64,000 nt of DNA from Mastigamoeba balamuthi (Eukaryota; Evosea; Mastigamoebida; Mastigamoebidae). The translations under genes were made by a program, and so were the position numbers. The stretch covers positions 44,220 to 108,219 of the forward strand of contig CACRSC010000035.1 of assembly GCA_902651635.1 (NCBI GenBank). Direction: 5' to 3'. Each line of letters opens with the position of its first letter. The stretch's first letter is position 1. The notes below the pieces were generated by a model. The model saw nothing but the letters and a program-made list of their open reading frames with translations. It made no database searches and was not told where the DNA came from. This document shows positions 44,801 through 55,900 of this stretch, piece by piece.

Positions 44801-47102
44801 CCCTTGCTTCACTCTCACACTCGCCCGCAGAGTGATGGGCAGTGCTCGTCTGCGGGCTGCCAGTGGTGCAGCGCCATGCGGGTCTGCGTGCCNGCGTGGT
44901 GCCCGACGCGGGCGCTGTGCCTCGACCGCGGCCGGAGCTGCCCGGTCTGCGCGGACCTCCCGCGGGGGTCGTGCGGCAGCCCCTGCAAGTGGTGCGACGC
45001 CAGCCTCAGCTGCATCCCCAGACGTGCGCTCCTCTCTCTCTCTCTCGGCCACGTAGCTGTGCCCTGCTGACGGAGCACCCGCAGAGGACTGGTGCTCGTG
45101 CCAGATGGAGAACGACAACTGCAGAACCCCAGGATGCCAGCGGTGCCCCACAACGCACAAGTGCATTTCCGCCAGAGCCCCGTGCCCCACGTGCCACAGC
45201 TTCACTGTGCGTGCCCTCTCTCTCCCGCACACACACTCCCACTGCTCTCACACTCAAACAATCACGCTGGCACTCCCCTTAGCCCTCTCTCTCTGCCATC
45301 ACACCTGCACACTCACACCCGCACACCCTTGCTTCACTCTCACACTCGCCCGCAGAGTGATGGGCAGTGCTCGTCTGCGGGCTGCCAGTGGTGCAGCGCC
45401 ATGCGGGTCTGCGTGCCCCGCGGCCAGCGCTGCGTGCAGTGCGGGGACATGAACGCCTCGTACTGCCTCCTCTACTCGGACCACGGCTGCGAGCTCCACG
45501 ACGGCGCCTGCGTGGCCCTGGTCGCCCCGCCCGCCAGCGGCGAGCCCGCCGAGGCCTCCCCGCTGCCAGCCCTCATTGGCACCGGCGTGGCTTGTACCGC
45601 GGTGATGTCTGCTGTCTGCGCCTGGGCCGTCGTGTATCGGAGGCGGGCGGCCACCCCCTTGCTCCGGGTCAGCTCCCGGACGCTGCGCTTCGGCCGGATG
45701 TTCGTGGGGCACTCGTACACGAAGCACGTGACGGTCCGCAACGCCTCTGGGTGCAGCATCGACGCCGAGATCAGCGTGGCAGGCGAGCACGAGCGGTGGG
45801 CGGCGATGGTCTCGCCGAGAATCCTGCGGCTCGGGCCCTACAAGAAGTACCGCCTGTTTGTGCACCTGGAGCCGACCATGACGAGCCTCGTCTACGCCTG
45901 CGTGCTCATCCGCTACGACACACGCGGGTCCGCGCTGCAGATGGCCGAGGTCGCCATCGAGGGCGAGGCGTTCGGGGCCGAGGCGGGGCGCAACGAGATC
46001 CGGATGGACCCCGCCGCCTCCATGGGCAAGGGCTGGTTCGGCGAGACCTGCGCGGCCACGTGGCGGGACACGCCCTGCGTCGTCCGCACCTTCACGCCGC
46101 TGTGCAGGGGCCTCGTGGCCGAGGAGGACCTGCGCGAGCTCGGGCGGTGGCTGCAGACCTTCGAGCGCTACCTCGACCCCTCCATCGCCCCGGTGCTGGG
46201 CGTCTGCCCCGGCCCCTCGGAGACGATCGTCACGTGCGTGGCACACACGCACACACACGCACACGCACGCGCACCAGCAGCCAAGCCAACGCCCGCGCGC
46301 AGGGAGCGGGCGCCCCTGGGGAACCTGCGGACGTGCATCGCCGAGCGGACGATCGGCAGCAGCCTGTGGTTCGCCGTCGCCAAAGACATCGCGGTGGGGA
46401 TGGCCTACCTCGAGGACCACCAGGGCACCCACGGGTGCGCCCGCCCTCAGCCCTCAGCCCCCGGTCCTCTCTGGGGGCTCACGGGGGGCAGCGCAGGCGC
46501 CTCAAGCTCGAGAACGTCCTCGTGTACACGCTGTCGCCGACGGCCATGACGCGCGTCAAGGTCGCCGACTACTGGGTGGACAAGGTCGCCACGGAGATCA
46601 GGAGCCGCGTCATGCCCGACGCTGCCGCGGTGATGGCGGGGCAGCCGCTGGTCCCCGAGGACCTCGCCGCCGCCATCGGAAAGCCCGCGGTCGACGTGTG
46701 CGCACACGGGAACCCCCAGAGCCCTCCACGAGCGCCGCAGAGCCTCACAGCGTGTTCCCTCCTCCTCCTCGCAGTGTCTGCTACGGGATGATCCTATCCG
46801 CCCTCTGCAACGACGACGGGTCCATCTCCGAGTGAGTGCAGTCGCGCCATCGTTTGATTCACAGCAGCGCCGCTCTCAGCGTCCAGAAGAGGATCTGGGA
46901 CTTCCTGCTCGGCGAGGCGCAGAGGCCCGACACCCCCGATGTGCCCCTCCAAGACATCATCGACGCCTGCCTGCCCGCCGACCGCACTGGGCCGCGCCCC
47001 GACTTCAAGGGGATCGTCGATATGCTGCGTGAGCTGTTCTGTCTCGACCTCACGAGGCCTCCCGGCGGCATCCCTGTGCGCTACAGATCTGCTTCCCAGT
47101 AG
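41813..47102 (+). CDS. Receptor (pseudo)kinase 2: LRR, DUF4215-like, PSI-like, TM, ASH, kinase fold
   Basis: A signal peptide (VLVAVCALLLGTARVCASA) is followed by an N-terminal LRR cap (ALQRSLINLPWTQDFC to GVQC). Three LRRs of plant-receptor type (LGGTIPREI, LGGTIPFTL, LTGTIPATL) sit largely one per exon. Cys-rich DUF4215-like modules, PSI-like CxWC modules, a TM helix (about 45571-45640) and an ASH/MSP-like sandwich (VSSRTLRFGRMFVGHSYTKH) come next. The kinase domain keeps the glycine loop GKGWFGE and VADYW, but the VAIK lysine is Arg (CVVRTF). The catalytic HGDLKAEN of the sister genes reads HGRLKLEN after splicing, so Asp is lost and it is probably a pseudokinase. An assembly gap at 44893 duplicates two or three ectodomain exons, so the true gene is about 525 bp shorter. 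Introns include a CA-rich one near 46232-46303. Confidence 0.78.
44367..44892 (+). repeat. First copy of 525-bp duplication at assembly gap
   Basis: The stretch is almost identical to 44894-45417. Visible differences are one CT unit in a CTCTCT run and GATAAC against GACAAC. The copy ends exactly at the N at 44893. Together these suggest two overlapping contig ends or two alleles joined at a gap. Confidence 0.85.
44893..44893. other. Assembly gap marker (single N)
   Basis: This is the only undetermined base in the window. The sequence to its right restarts at a point matching 44367, so the N marks a scaffold join and not a true base. Confidence 0.9.
44894..45417 (+). repeat. Second copy of 525-bp duplication at assembly gap
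   Basis: This repeats 44367-44892, covering exons with SCGSPCKWCDAS, CQMENDNCRTPGCQRC and SSAGCQWCSAM and their introns. It continues into the rest of the gene, so this copy is the one in register with the TM and kinase exons. Confidence 0.85.
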
Positions 47103-47250
47103 CAGCGAGCCGCCGCGCAGCAGCCCTCCCGCCCAAGAGACACTTCAGGGGAAATGCACTCTGTTCGATCTGCTCTGCTCTTCCCGATTACATAGTTCCG
47201 GTGTTCTAATTCAGTCAGAATGGCATCCGTGCCCGCTCTCGGGCTCGGCG

Positions 47251-47823
47251 TCAGCGGGGCGACGGCGCGAGGTCCTCCAGAAGAGCGCGCGCTCGCTCTC
47301 GGTACCCCCTGGGCGTGAACTGCGGCACCACGACCTCCCTCTGCGTGGGGGCGCTCAGCGCGAAGGGAGGGACAACCGTCAGCTGCTGCTGGGGCTGCAG
47401 CCCACCGCCAGACATCTCCCGCCTCATGAGAGGCTCCGCTCTGTATTCCCGCCCAGCACTAGTTAGTCCTGAGGGTGACGGGCCACTCTGGCGCACAGCT
47501 GCTGCCTGCGGATGAACGGGGGCAGCGTGGGCACTCGGGACTCGGAGTTTGCTCTGTTCCTGCTCTCGTGTGAGAGTCCAACCACGACCGCGTGCACAGA
47601 GGCTCGCTCACCTGGTGGCACCCGACTGCTGCTGCTGCTGCTGCTGCTGGGGCGCCTTGTGGGCTGAGCGGAGCGTCGCCAGGAACCTGAGGGCCTCTGA
47701 GTTGATCATCACCAGGTTCACGTGGTCAGCCGCCGCTGACGGGTCGCCCATGCGCTCCTTGAACGCCCTGAGCTCGGCCTCTATGCTCTGCACGAGCTGC
47801 AGCGCCCTGTCTTTCTCGACCAT
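47251..47823 (-). CDS. Small protein, novel family, paralogue 1
   Basis: On the minus strand the start at 47823 (or an in-frame ATG 27 bases upstream) gives DRALQLVQSIEAELRAF, a helical segment ending in NSEALRFLATLRSAHKA and a Gln run. After an intron comes RANSESRVPTLPPFIRRQQ, then a second short intron with ACTAAC before its TAG. The last exon has LSAPTQREVVVPQF and YRERARALLEDLAP at the end. The two C-terminal motifs and the helical N-terminus recur in the two neighbours. It has no signal peptide or TM. I do not recognise the family. Confidence 0.65.
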
Positions 47824-48317
47824 TCGCCTGGCGTGGGTCGTGTGCTGCACAAGCGCTTTGCTACGATGTGAGAATGGACGCCGGACGTCACGCTTTTTGG
47901 TGAAATCTCTTGGAATGCAATTTTTCTGATGGCGTGAACCGAAAAGGAAGGGCGGGTGTTGCTATTTTGAGGAGCTGCTGCCAAAGAACAATGGCGGGCC
48001 CGAATAGAAACAGTATGGAGATGTGCGTTCTGGAGTACCCGAGGCTCTCGAGCCGGACGAGGGGCCAAGGGCCCGGGTTGGAGAAACGGATGCCGCCAAT
48101 CCTCTCGGCTTCGCCTCTCCGAGCAGCACCCTCTCTTCTCCAGCACTCTGGGGCTGTGGGACCTCTACGCCCCCAGATAGAGAGTAAAAGTGGGTCGTCC
48201 GGCCAAGCTGGCATGGAGCGAGCACTGCAGACGGTGTTGTGCCACGAGAAATTGACTTTGTATTTCGTCATAATGAACGCGTGCTCGCCGGTCGCTCGGG
48301 AAGAGGAGCTGTGCCCC

Positions 48318-48910
48318 TCAGGGGGTGACAGGCGCAAGGTCCTCCAGGAGGGCGCGGGCCCTTTCCCTGTACGTCCTGGGCGTGAACTGCGGCACGACGA
48401 CGCCGCGCTGCGTGGGGGCGCTGAGGGCCTGCGGTATGCAGACCGTCGGCCACCCGCAGCTGCTCTGCAGCCCCACGCTGCCAGCCGACGACGTCTCCCT
48501 CCTCATGAGCGGCTCGGGCCTGCCAGTGGTCGCGTGCCAGTGAGCCGACTGCGCTGGCGAGATGGGAGAGCGCACATTTGCTGCCTGCGGATGAAGAGGG
48601 GCAGCGTGGGCACTCTGGTCTCCGAGTTCGCTCTGCTCCTGCTCAGCGTCGCTCGCGTCAGTACGCTCACGCTTTCGCTAGGAGGGTGCCCGGTGTACCT
48701 CGTGGTTGCTGCCGGCTGCTTCTGCTGCTCGAGCTGCTGCGCTGCCTTGTTTGCAGACTTGAGCGCCGCGAGGAACTTGAGGGCCTCGCTGTTGACGACG
48801 ACGAGGCTCACGTGGTCCACGGGCGCCGTGTCCGGGTCACAGAGATGCTCCCTGAGCACCTTGAGCTCATCTTCGATGCCCTGGACCAGCTGCAGTGTCC
48901 TATCCGCCAT
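48318..48910 (-). CDS. Small protein, novel family, paralogue 2
   Basis: It starts MADRTLQLVQGIEDELKVL on the minus strand, with VVNSEALKFLAALKSANKAA and a Gln/Lys stretch. Then comes RANSETRVPTLPLFIRRQQ, an intron, PLMRRETSSAGS, LSAPTQRGVVVPQF and YRERARALLEDLAP. Both introns match those of paralogue 1 in position. It is clearly a tandem duplicate, and the function is unknown. Confidence 0.65.
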
Positions 48911-50252
48911 CGCCCGGGCTCTCTTTTTCTTTGTGAATGTGCTGTGTGGGTCCCTGATTAATAATAGAAACAGAAGGTGGAGGCGAGGATACGCAGTTTC
49001 GAGCGTATCAAGGGGGCGAAAGGCCACCATAGGGCGTGGCGGAAACGGGGGTGTTCTTTCGCCCTGTCTGCTTACTCTTTCCGGCAGGTGTGTCTTTGCC
49101 ACAACCTCTTCCAGAAACAAATCACGGGGATTCGGGGCGAGGAAATGGGCCGTGGCTGGTTCTGTGGCGCGGGTGAATGCCGATCACCCAGGGGGTGCAT
49201 TTCCATTCGGTGGTGTCACTGAAGGGCGCCCGCCTGCTGCGATGCAGGGCCGGAGGGTTATCGGCGTATGCACCGCACTGGCAAATTCCGGGCTACTGCA
49301 AATGCCTAATGCGGCCTGCGGGGCTCTGGTGCACTGTGCAGTCTCCTGCTGCACCTCACAGTCTTGCCGTAGTGCGCCCTGGGCATCGGTGGCTGCCTCC
49401 TCCTGCTGCGGTGGCGCTCGGGCCTCCCTATTCGCATCCGGACGTCGCCACCAGGGCGTTCAGGGCAGCCCATGTTCTGGCAACGACACAACAGGCCGCC
49501 TTGCGGTGGGGCTGCTGAGCTGCGTGTGTGTGGTGATAAAGCAGCTGCTCGGTGTAGCCTCGATCCTCTCCTTACACTTTGTTCTCTCGCAGAGGGCAGA
49601 GAGAGAGAGAGAGAGTTCTCTGAGCCGAATTGATATGAGCTAATCACGCCAGGCAAGGAAGACAGAGCGAGGGCTGCATGGCGGCAGATTCGTTCAGCTG
49701 CTGCTCTTGAGCCCGAGAAGGCGGCGTGGCGCGTCTGCTGCGGGGATTGTGTGCCTGAGTCTAAAAACAGAGCACATCCCAGAGTTCGGCGGTGCCCGTC
49801 TTTGGCAAGCCCGTGAATAGCACCGCCAGCTATCGGGCGGGGCACTGGGGATCGCATTTTCACCGAGACCAGCATTAGCAGCTGATGAGAATGTCCCCGG
49901 AGCCGCCCGAGTCTTCTTGGCCAATGCAGAATTGCCGGAACAAACGCCCCGCCCGCGGGGGCACAGAGAGCCGCCAGAGGGCACAGCGCGTCACCGCTGC
50001 GTGTACGATACGTGGCTGCCCGCCCAGAGCCACAAGGGCAAGGCAACGGCGTCAGGGGCACTAGTAGCTGCCTGGGCAAAGAGCACCACAGACGGAGAAA
50101 AACTACCGCTGAGCAGACTTTGAGTTTCGTTGCGCAAAACGCACAGGAATGCGCCTGCAGCGGTGTTGATTGAATGCTGTTGTTTGCATGTGTGCTATGC
50201 TACACGGGGGCGGAGAGGCACTGGCGGGGGCTCGGTGGCAGGGGGGGGGGGT
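48911..50252. other. No gene seen
   Basis: This is a 1.3-kb stretch between paralogues 2 and 3 without a convincing gene. Long frames here lack domains and splice support and look like chance frames. A GAGA run lies near 49597-49615. Confidence 0.55.
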
Positions 50253-50810
50253 CTACGCGAGGTCCTCGAGCAGCGCGCGGGCCATCTCTCTGTAGGTCTT
50301 CTGCGGCGGCAGCACCGGCACGGCGGCGCTCCTGAACGTCGGGGAGCTCAGGGCCTGCGCTCCGGGCGGCCCGGCCCTCGCGAGCGGCTGCTCTGTCCTG
50401 ACCGAGGGCAGCGGGGCCATGGCCAGCTCGCCCTGGCCCCCGGGTGCTCCCTTGAACGACTGCTGCCTGCGGATGAAGAGGGGCAGCTTCGGCACCCTCG
50501 ACTCCGAGTTGGCCCTCTTCCTGCACGCGGTTGCCTGAGCGCCTCTGCACAGAGCCAGAGGCACGTGCGTGGGGAGAGGCCGCACCTGGTGGACGCGGTG
50601 GCCTGCTGCGGCTGCTGCTGCTCGAGCTGCTGGGCTGCCCTGTTGGCCGACTTGAGGGCCGCGAGGAACTTGAGGGCCTCGCTGTTGACGACGACGAGGC
50701 TCACGTAGTCCACGGGGGCAGTGCCCGGGTCGCAGAGGTGGTCCCTGAACACCCTCAGCTCCTCCTCGATGCCCTGGACCAGCTGCATCACCTTCTCTGC
50801 CGCCGCCATG
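50253..50810 (-). CDS. Small protein, novel family, paralogue 3
   Basis: The start at 50810 gives MAAAEKVMQLVQGIEEELRV, VVNSEALKFLAALKSANRAA, a Gln-rich stretch, and an intron (50585-50521, 65 nt). Then come KRANSESRVPKLPLFIRRQQ and a Pro-rich part ending in YREMARALLEDLA. It lacks the second intron present in paralogues 1 and 2, and the sequence after IRRQQ differs. The minus-strand arrangement between two plus-strand receptor genes is conserved across the array. Confidence 0.65.
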   Translation of the reverse strand, partial: HGGGREGDAAGPGHRGGAEGVQGPPLRPGHCPRGLREPRRRQQRGPQVPRGPQVGQQGSPAARAAAAAAGHRVHQVRPLPTHVPLALCRGAQATACRKRANSESRVPKLPLFIRRQQSFKGAPGGQGELAMAPLPSVRTEQPLARAGPPGAQALSSPTFRSAAVPVLPPQKTYREMARALLEDLA

Positions 50811-51585
50811 TCTCCGTTTCCGCTGTGCTGTGTGTGGCGACTGCGCTCTTCTGGGCGACTGCTCCTGTGGCGCTGTGTGGATATCGCGGGCCCACTTGTG
50901 AAATGGGGCAGCGGGCGCGTATCAGAGCGGGGCAGGAAACGCACTGCTGTGCGAAAATGGGTTGTTCCACTCGCCCCGTCCTGTTGCTCGAAATGGGGCG
51001 GCGCCTTCCGGAAAGTTGGGGGGCGTAACAGGGGTATCGCGTTTTCACCCTCATGGAGAACGCCGCAGTGCACTTCTGTTCGGTGTGACCGCGGGCAGTC
51101 TGAAGGAAACCGGCAGATACACAACATGTCCTTTGCAGCGTTCGCGCAGTTCTACGCAGAGACTTGGACGAAGTTCCAAGCCGGCGAAAGATACCGCGCA
51201 AGGTCAACAAAACACGCCACACAGCCGCCCTACGCCTCTCGAGGCTCTGGTTATCGGTGCTGCTGTGTAGCCCGGCAATCACCTGCGGTTGTGGGAGGGG
51301 CGACGACAGAGCATGTCGTTTTGAAATCGGTGAATAACCGACAGGAAAAAAAGTGAAATGTAAGTTGGATGAGACGAGGGAGTTACTGTGCATGTGAAAG
51401 GGAGTCACTGGCTTTTGGCTCAAGATAAGTCTCTCTTTGCAGTCGTTTTCCTGAATTTCAATTCGTTTTTATGAACATTATTCTCCGGTTTCAAAAGCAC
51501 ACAGAGAATTTCGTTTGTGCACAAGACTAACGGCACAGGCTCAAAAGCAATGGCGATCGCTTTCCGCGCGCTGCAGAGAAGCGTG
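50811..51585. other. Divergent intergenic region
   Basis: No gene is seen between paralogue 3 (minus) and receptor kinase 3 (plus). AT-rich sequence in the last 150 bases (CCTGAATTTCAATTCG) is likely promoter of the receptor. Confidence 0.5.
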
Positions 51586-54500
51586 ATGAGGAGCGAGCCT
51601 ATGCTGGTTGCTGTGTGTGCGCTGCTGCTGGGGATGGCGCGCGTGTGTGTGTCCGTGGGAGCGGACCCCGACGAGAGGCGGGCGCTCTGCGCGCTGGGGA
51701 GGTCCCTCCACCCGCTTCCCTGGTCAGAGGACTTCTGCACCTCAACCGCCGACTACTGCAACCTCCCCAAGGGCCTCGAGTGTGGCATCGACTACCACGT
51801 CCATCGCCTGTGAGGCCACCAAACACAGCAGGTTGTGCTGACAGAGAGCACCGCCAGGTCCCTGGATAGCAAGCATCTTGAGGGGACCATCCCCCCAGAG
51901 ATCAGTCTGCTGCGCAACCTCACAACGCTGTACTCGTATGTTACACGCACGTGCATCTCACAAACTCTCAGAGACCTCAACGACAACAACATCCGGGGGA
52001 CCATCCCCAACACTATCAAATCTATGACAAGATTAGCGGACATGTGAGGCTAATGGCACGGGCCTATCGCTAAGCAATTATGCAGATCATTTCGGAACAA
52101 CCCGCTGCTCACGGGGACCATACCAGCCGCAATGCACTGCCAGACAATGTGTGCTGACAGCGTACCACCCGACACCATTGACTTTTCTGTGCAGGAACGT
52201 CGGGAACACAAGTGTCTTTGGTCCCAGCCGCTCCAGCACATGGTCCGCTCTCAAACAGCGTACGGGTACCACTGACACAGCACAGCCTTGTGAGAGCCTT
52301 CTACGCATGCGTCACTGGCGTCACAGACGCCACGGCACGGCCGAATTGCACTGGTGCGCGTTCACGAGAGTCGACCCCCCTCCCGCCCCCTCGATGGCTG
52401 ACAGCAGCGCAAGTGTGCGGAGACGGTGTCGTGAGCTATGGGGAAGACTGTGACGGAGGAAAGGTCGACCTCGCAGGCAACAGCGGCCCAGGGTGCATTT
52501 GGTGCACATGCGACACAGAGCACAACTGGTTGCACTCGCCACTGGGCCACTTCTGTACAAGTGCGCCACACGCTCGGTCTCTGGGCAGCGGTATCCCACT
52601 CAAGCACGCGGGGCACAGCGTGCGGGAACAATATACAGGACCCCGGAGAGGAATGCGAGAACTCCACGGGGTGCACAGCAAACTGCACGTGCCAGCACCC
52701 CATGGCGCCCTCTGGAACATACAACTGCACATGTGCGGACACCACTCAACCGAGAGGGCGAGTCTGACGGGGAGGGGCAGTGTGTGGGAACAAGCGACTG
52801 GACGCAGGGGAACAGTGTGACGGGTCCTCCGGATGCGGGCCCAACTGCTACTGCTTGCCGGGGTGGCGCACAGCCCAGGGCGGCTGCTCCAGTGCGACTG
52901 CTGTCCCGCTCGCCGTGGTTGTCACAGCACTTATTTGAATTCCATCGGTGGTGGGGAGCAGAGTGCGGGGACTCTGTGGTGGACGAGGGAGAGACGTGCG
53001 ACGGCACCGCGGGGTGCGACGCCTCGTGCAGGTGCAGCGCAGGGTGGACCCCCGGCACCACAATGGGCAGCAGCACCTGCTCGCGTGAGTAACAAGAACT
53101 CACTACACACGCACGAGCACAGAGGGGCAGCTCTGACAGGGGAGGGGTAGGGTGCGGGAACCACGTAGTCGACGACTGGCGCGAGGAGTGCGACGACAAC
53201 AGCACCGCGTGTGTCGCCTGCAAGTGTGTCTCTGGCTTCCATGGTCTTGGCCACCACTGTTTCAGTACGCTCCGCTGTCTTTCCTCAACAAGAGCTAAGG
53301 CGACGCAGATGATAGCCGGAAGCTGTGCCCCTCGCTGTCGAGGAACTGGTGCGTTCAGGAAAAGTCGTGCGAGTGGTGTGCGTCCGCCCAGTCGTGCATG
53401 CCGCGGGTGCTGAGCGAGGCATGCCAGGAGTGCAGCGTGTTCGACAAGTCCCGCGAGGTCTGGCAGTCTGTGCTGCTCTGCTGCTCTGCTCACCGCACAT
53501 CCCGCTCGCAGGAGTGCACACATCGCAGCGGGTGCAGCTGGTGTGCCACAACCTCAACGTGCCTTCCGCAGGGCAGCACCAGATGCCCGCTGTGCACGGC
53601 CCCCAACGCCAGCACCTGCGACAGGATTCCCTGTACGGACACAGCCCTTTGGCCTCTGTGCTGACTGTTCGTGGTCGTGCTGTGCAGCTTGCTCGTGGTG
53701 CCCTGCCTCTGCGCGCTGCCAGGCCGCCAGCGACGTGTGCGCAAAGTGCAGCGGCGTGAGGCAGAGGAACGAGTGCCAGCGGCGTCCAGGGTGCCGCTGG
53801 TGCACAGAGAGCGGCACGTGCGCCGGCGCCGGGGCCAGCTGCACGGCGTGCCTGCTGTACCGGCAGCAGGATGTGTGCGCTCGGAACGCATCGTGTGCGT
53901 GGTGCCCCACGACAGCCCAGTGCCTCATATTGGGGGAACGATGCCCGGGTTGCTCCGAGCTGCCCCGAGGGACGTGCGCGGGACTCTGCTACTGGTGTGA
54001 TGTCTCCCGCACGTGCATCGATCAGCGTGCGCTCCACACACACACACTCTCTCTCTGAGGTCCCAGGCCTCTCGCCCCCATCTAACCTACGCGCGGCAGA
54101 GGCCGAGTGCTCGTGCGGCGCAGCAGGGAGCGCGTGCAGCAGCCCTGGGTGCCACAGATGCCTGATGATGAACACGTGCGTGCCCAGCACCACCTCTTGT
54201 CCCTCATGCCTCAGCTTCACGGTGCGCCCTGTCTTCCGTTCCCTGGCGTTCGTCTAATGCCACCGAGCAGAACTCTTCGCTGTGCAAGTCCAAGGGCTGC
54301 CGGTGGTGCGATGACACACAGGCCTGCGTGCTGAGCGACCAGCATTGCCCACGCTGTGCGAGCATGGGGGACTCCTACTGCTCCTACTATCCGTCGACGT
54401 GCGCTTTCAACGGAAGTGTGTGCCTGTCTGTGCCGCCCAGCATCACTGAGGGCACGCCTCCTGGATCGAGCACTCCAGTGATCGCCATCGTTGTTTCCTG

Positions 54501-55900
54501 CACTGGAGGAGTGTTGCTGGTGGCTGGGGCCTGCGCTGTTGCTCTGGTTTTATACAGTCGCATGGCCAGGAAACCAGCTCCTTATGTTGACCCTGCTAAA
54601 ATTCTCGAGTACACCATCTCTCCAGATTCTATACGCATCCGAGGCCCCAATGGCCCTATCAGGGTAGGTGACAGGTTCGATTCAGACACGAGACTGGTAA
54701 TCTCCAACACCGGGAAGAACCCGTTTATGGTCCACTTCGAGTATGTGAACAAGCCTGCCTACTCAATCACCGCAAACTGCCGGTCTCTTTACCTCAAAGA
54801 AGGGGAAACTGTATATGTGACGCTGGAGTGCACACCACATGCTCCTATCGCCATTGAGGACAGCATCCCTGTCTTCATCAATAACCACGTGGTGAGGACC
54901 ATCAGCGTCCAGGCCAAGGCCATAGAGACAATGCACTGGTTGAAGGTCCAGAAACAGAAACAGATCGGTCAGGGCTGGTTCGGACCCGTCTTCACTGCCA
55001 TGTGGAAGACCCAGGAGATTGTGGCCAAGGAGTGTGCGGTGCCGAGGAGGGAAATGTCCAGGAGACTTTCTGCCGAATTCTCCGAGGCAATGGGGTTCGA
55101 GTTTCTGGAATCTCCGTACATTGTCAGAGTGATGGGTGCTGACGCTAACATAGTTCCACCAGCAATATTTATGTACGTGATAAGAAGGAAATAGTATCTC
55201 GTTGACCTTTCATTTACAGGGAGCTTGCACCATTGGGAAACCTCATGACGTGCATCAAAGAGAGAAGGATCGATGACGATCTGAAGCTGCCCATTGCTCA
55301 TGATATTGCAGCGGGAATGGCTTTTCTATGGGACTCGCACTGTGTGCACGGGTACAGCTTATTCCATATCAAATGACTTACATCCCTGACATTATCTCAT
55401 CAGGGATCTTAAGGCGGAGAACATTCTTGTGTTCTCTTTATCGCCATCAGACCCAGTACGAGTGAAGATAACAGATTACTGGACAGATAGAGTCATCGGG
55501 CCTTTCATTGAAATGGGGTATCACAGTCAAGCTATGTTTGCCCTGCTTCCTGATTCCCTTGAGAGCCTGCAGGATAAGCACAAAGCCGATGTGTATGTTC
55601 ACCTTTTTAATTCTTAGCTCACACTACATTCTGCAGATTCTGTTTTGGAATGCTTCTGTTCATCCTGTATACCAGCAGTGAGAACGTTCTCCCGTAAGAC
55701 TATTTTTGACATTTTCAGCTGCCTCACCGACATCAAACAGGGTTCAGAACGAACTCTCCGATTATGTTGGGGGTAAAGGAGAAATGCCAGTACTACCTGG
55801 TGGAGCTCTTGACAGTCTGATTAATGCCTGCCTGAACCACGATCCCTCTGCACGTCCTTCATTTGATACAATCCTCGAAGAGATTGAAAAAATCAGATGA
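51586..55900 (+). CDS. Receptor kinase 3: LRR, DUF4215-like, PSI-like, TM, ASH, kinase
   Basis: A sister of receptor 2: the signal peptide (MLVAVCALLLGMARVC) and the LRR cap (ALGRSLHPLPWSEDFC) match it. LRRs follow (LEGTIPPEI, IRGTIPNTI, LTGTIPAAM), then FGPSRSSTW, several DUF4215-like modules and PSI-like modules. A TM helix (about 54478-54561) and an ASH/MSP-like sandwich (SPDSIRIRGPNGPIRVGD) come next. The kinase has GQGWFGPVF, Lys in IVAKECAV, HGDLKAEN across an intron near 55350-55405, KITDYW, and CLNHDPSARPSF before the end. The core catalytic residues are kept, unlike in receptor 2. Late introns are AT-rich with GTACAG or GTATG starts. ATG 51550 upstream would add 12 residues. Ligand unknown. 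Confidence 0.82.

Noticed and set aside
44367-45417. True tandem exon duplication in receptor 2
   Set aside because: The N at the exact boundary and the near identity of introns as well as exons favour an assembly join.
49306-50079. 257-codon minus-strand frame
   Set aside because: No domain, no signal peptide, no splice context, and its composition follows the GC content. It is probably a chance frame.
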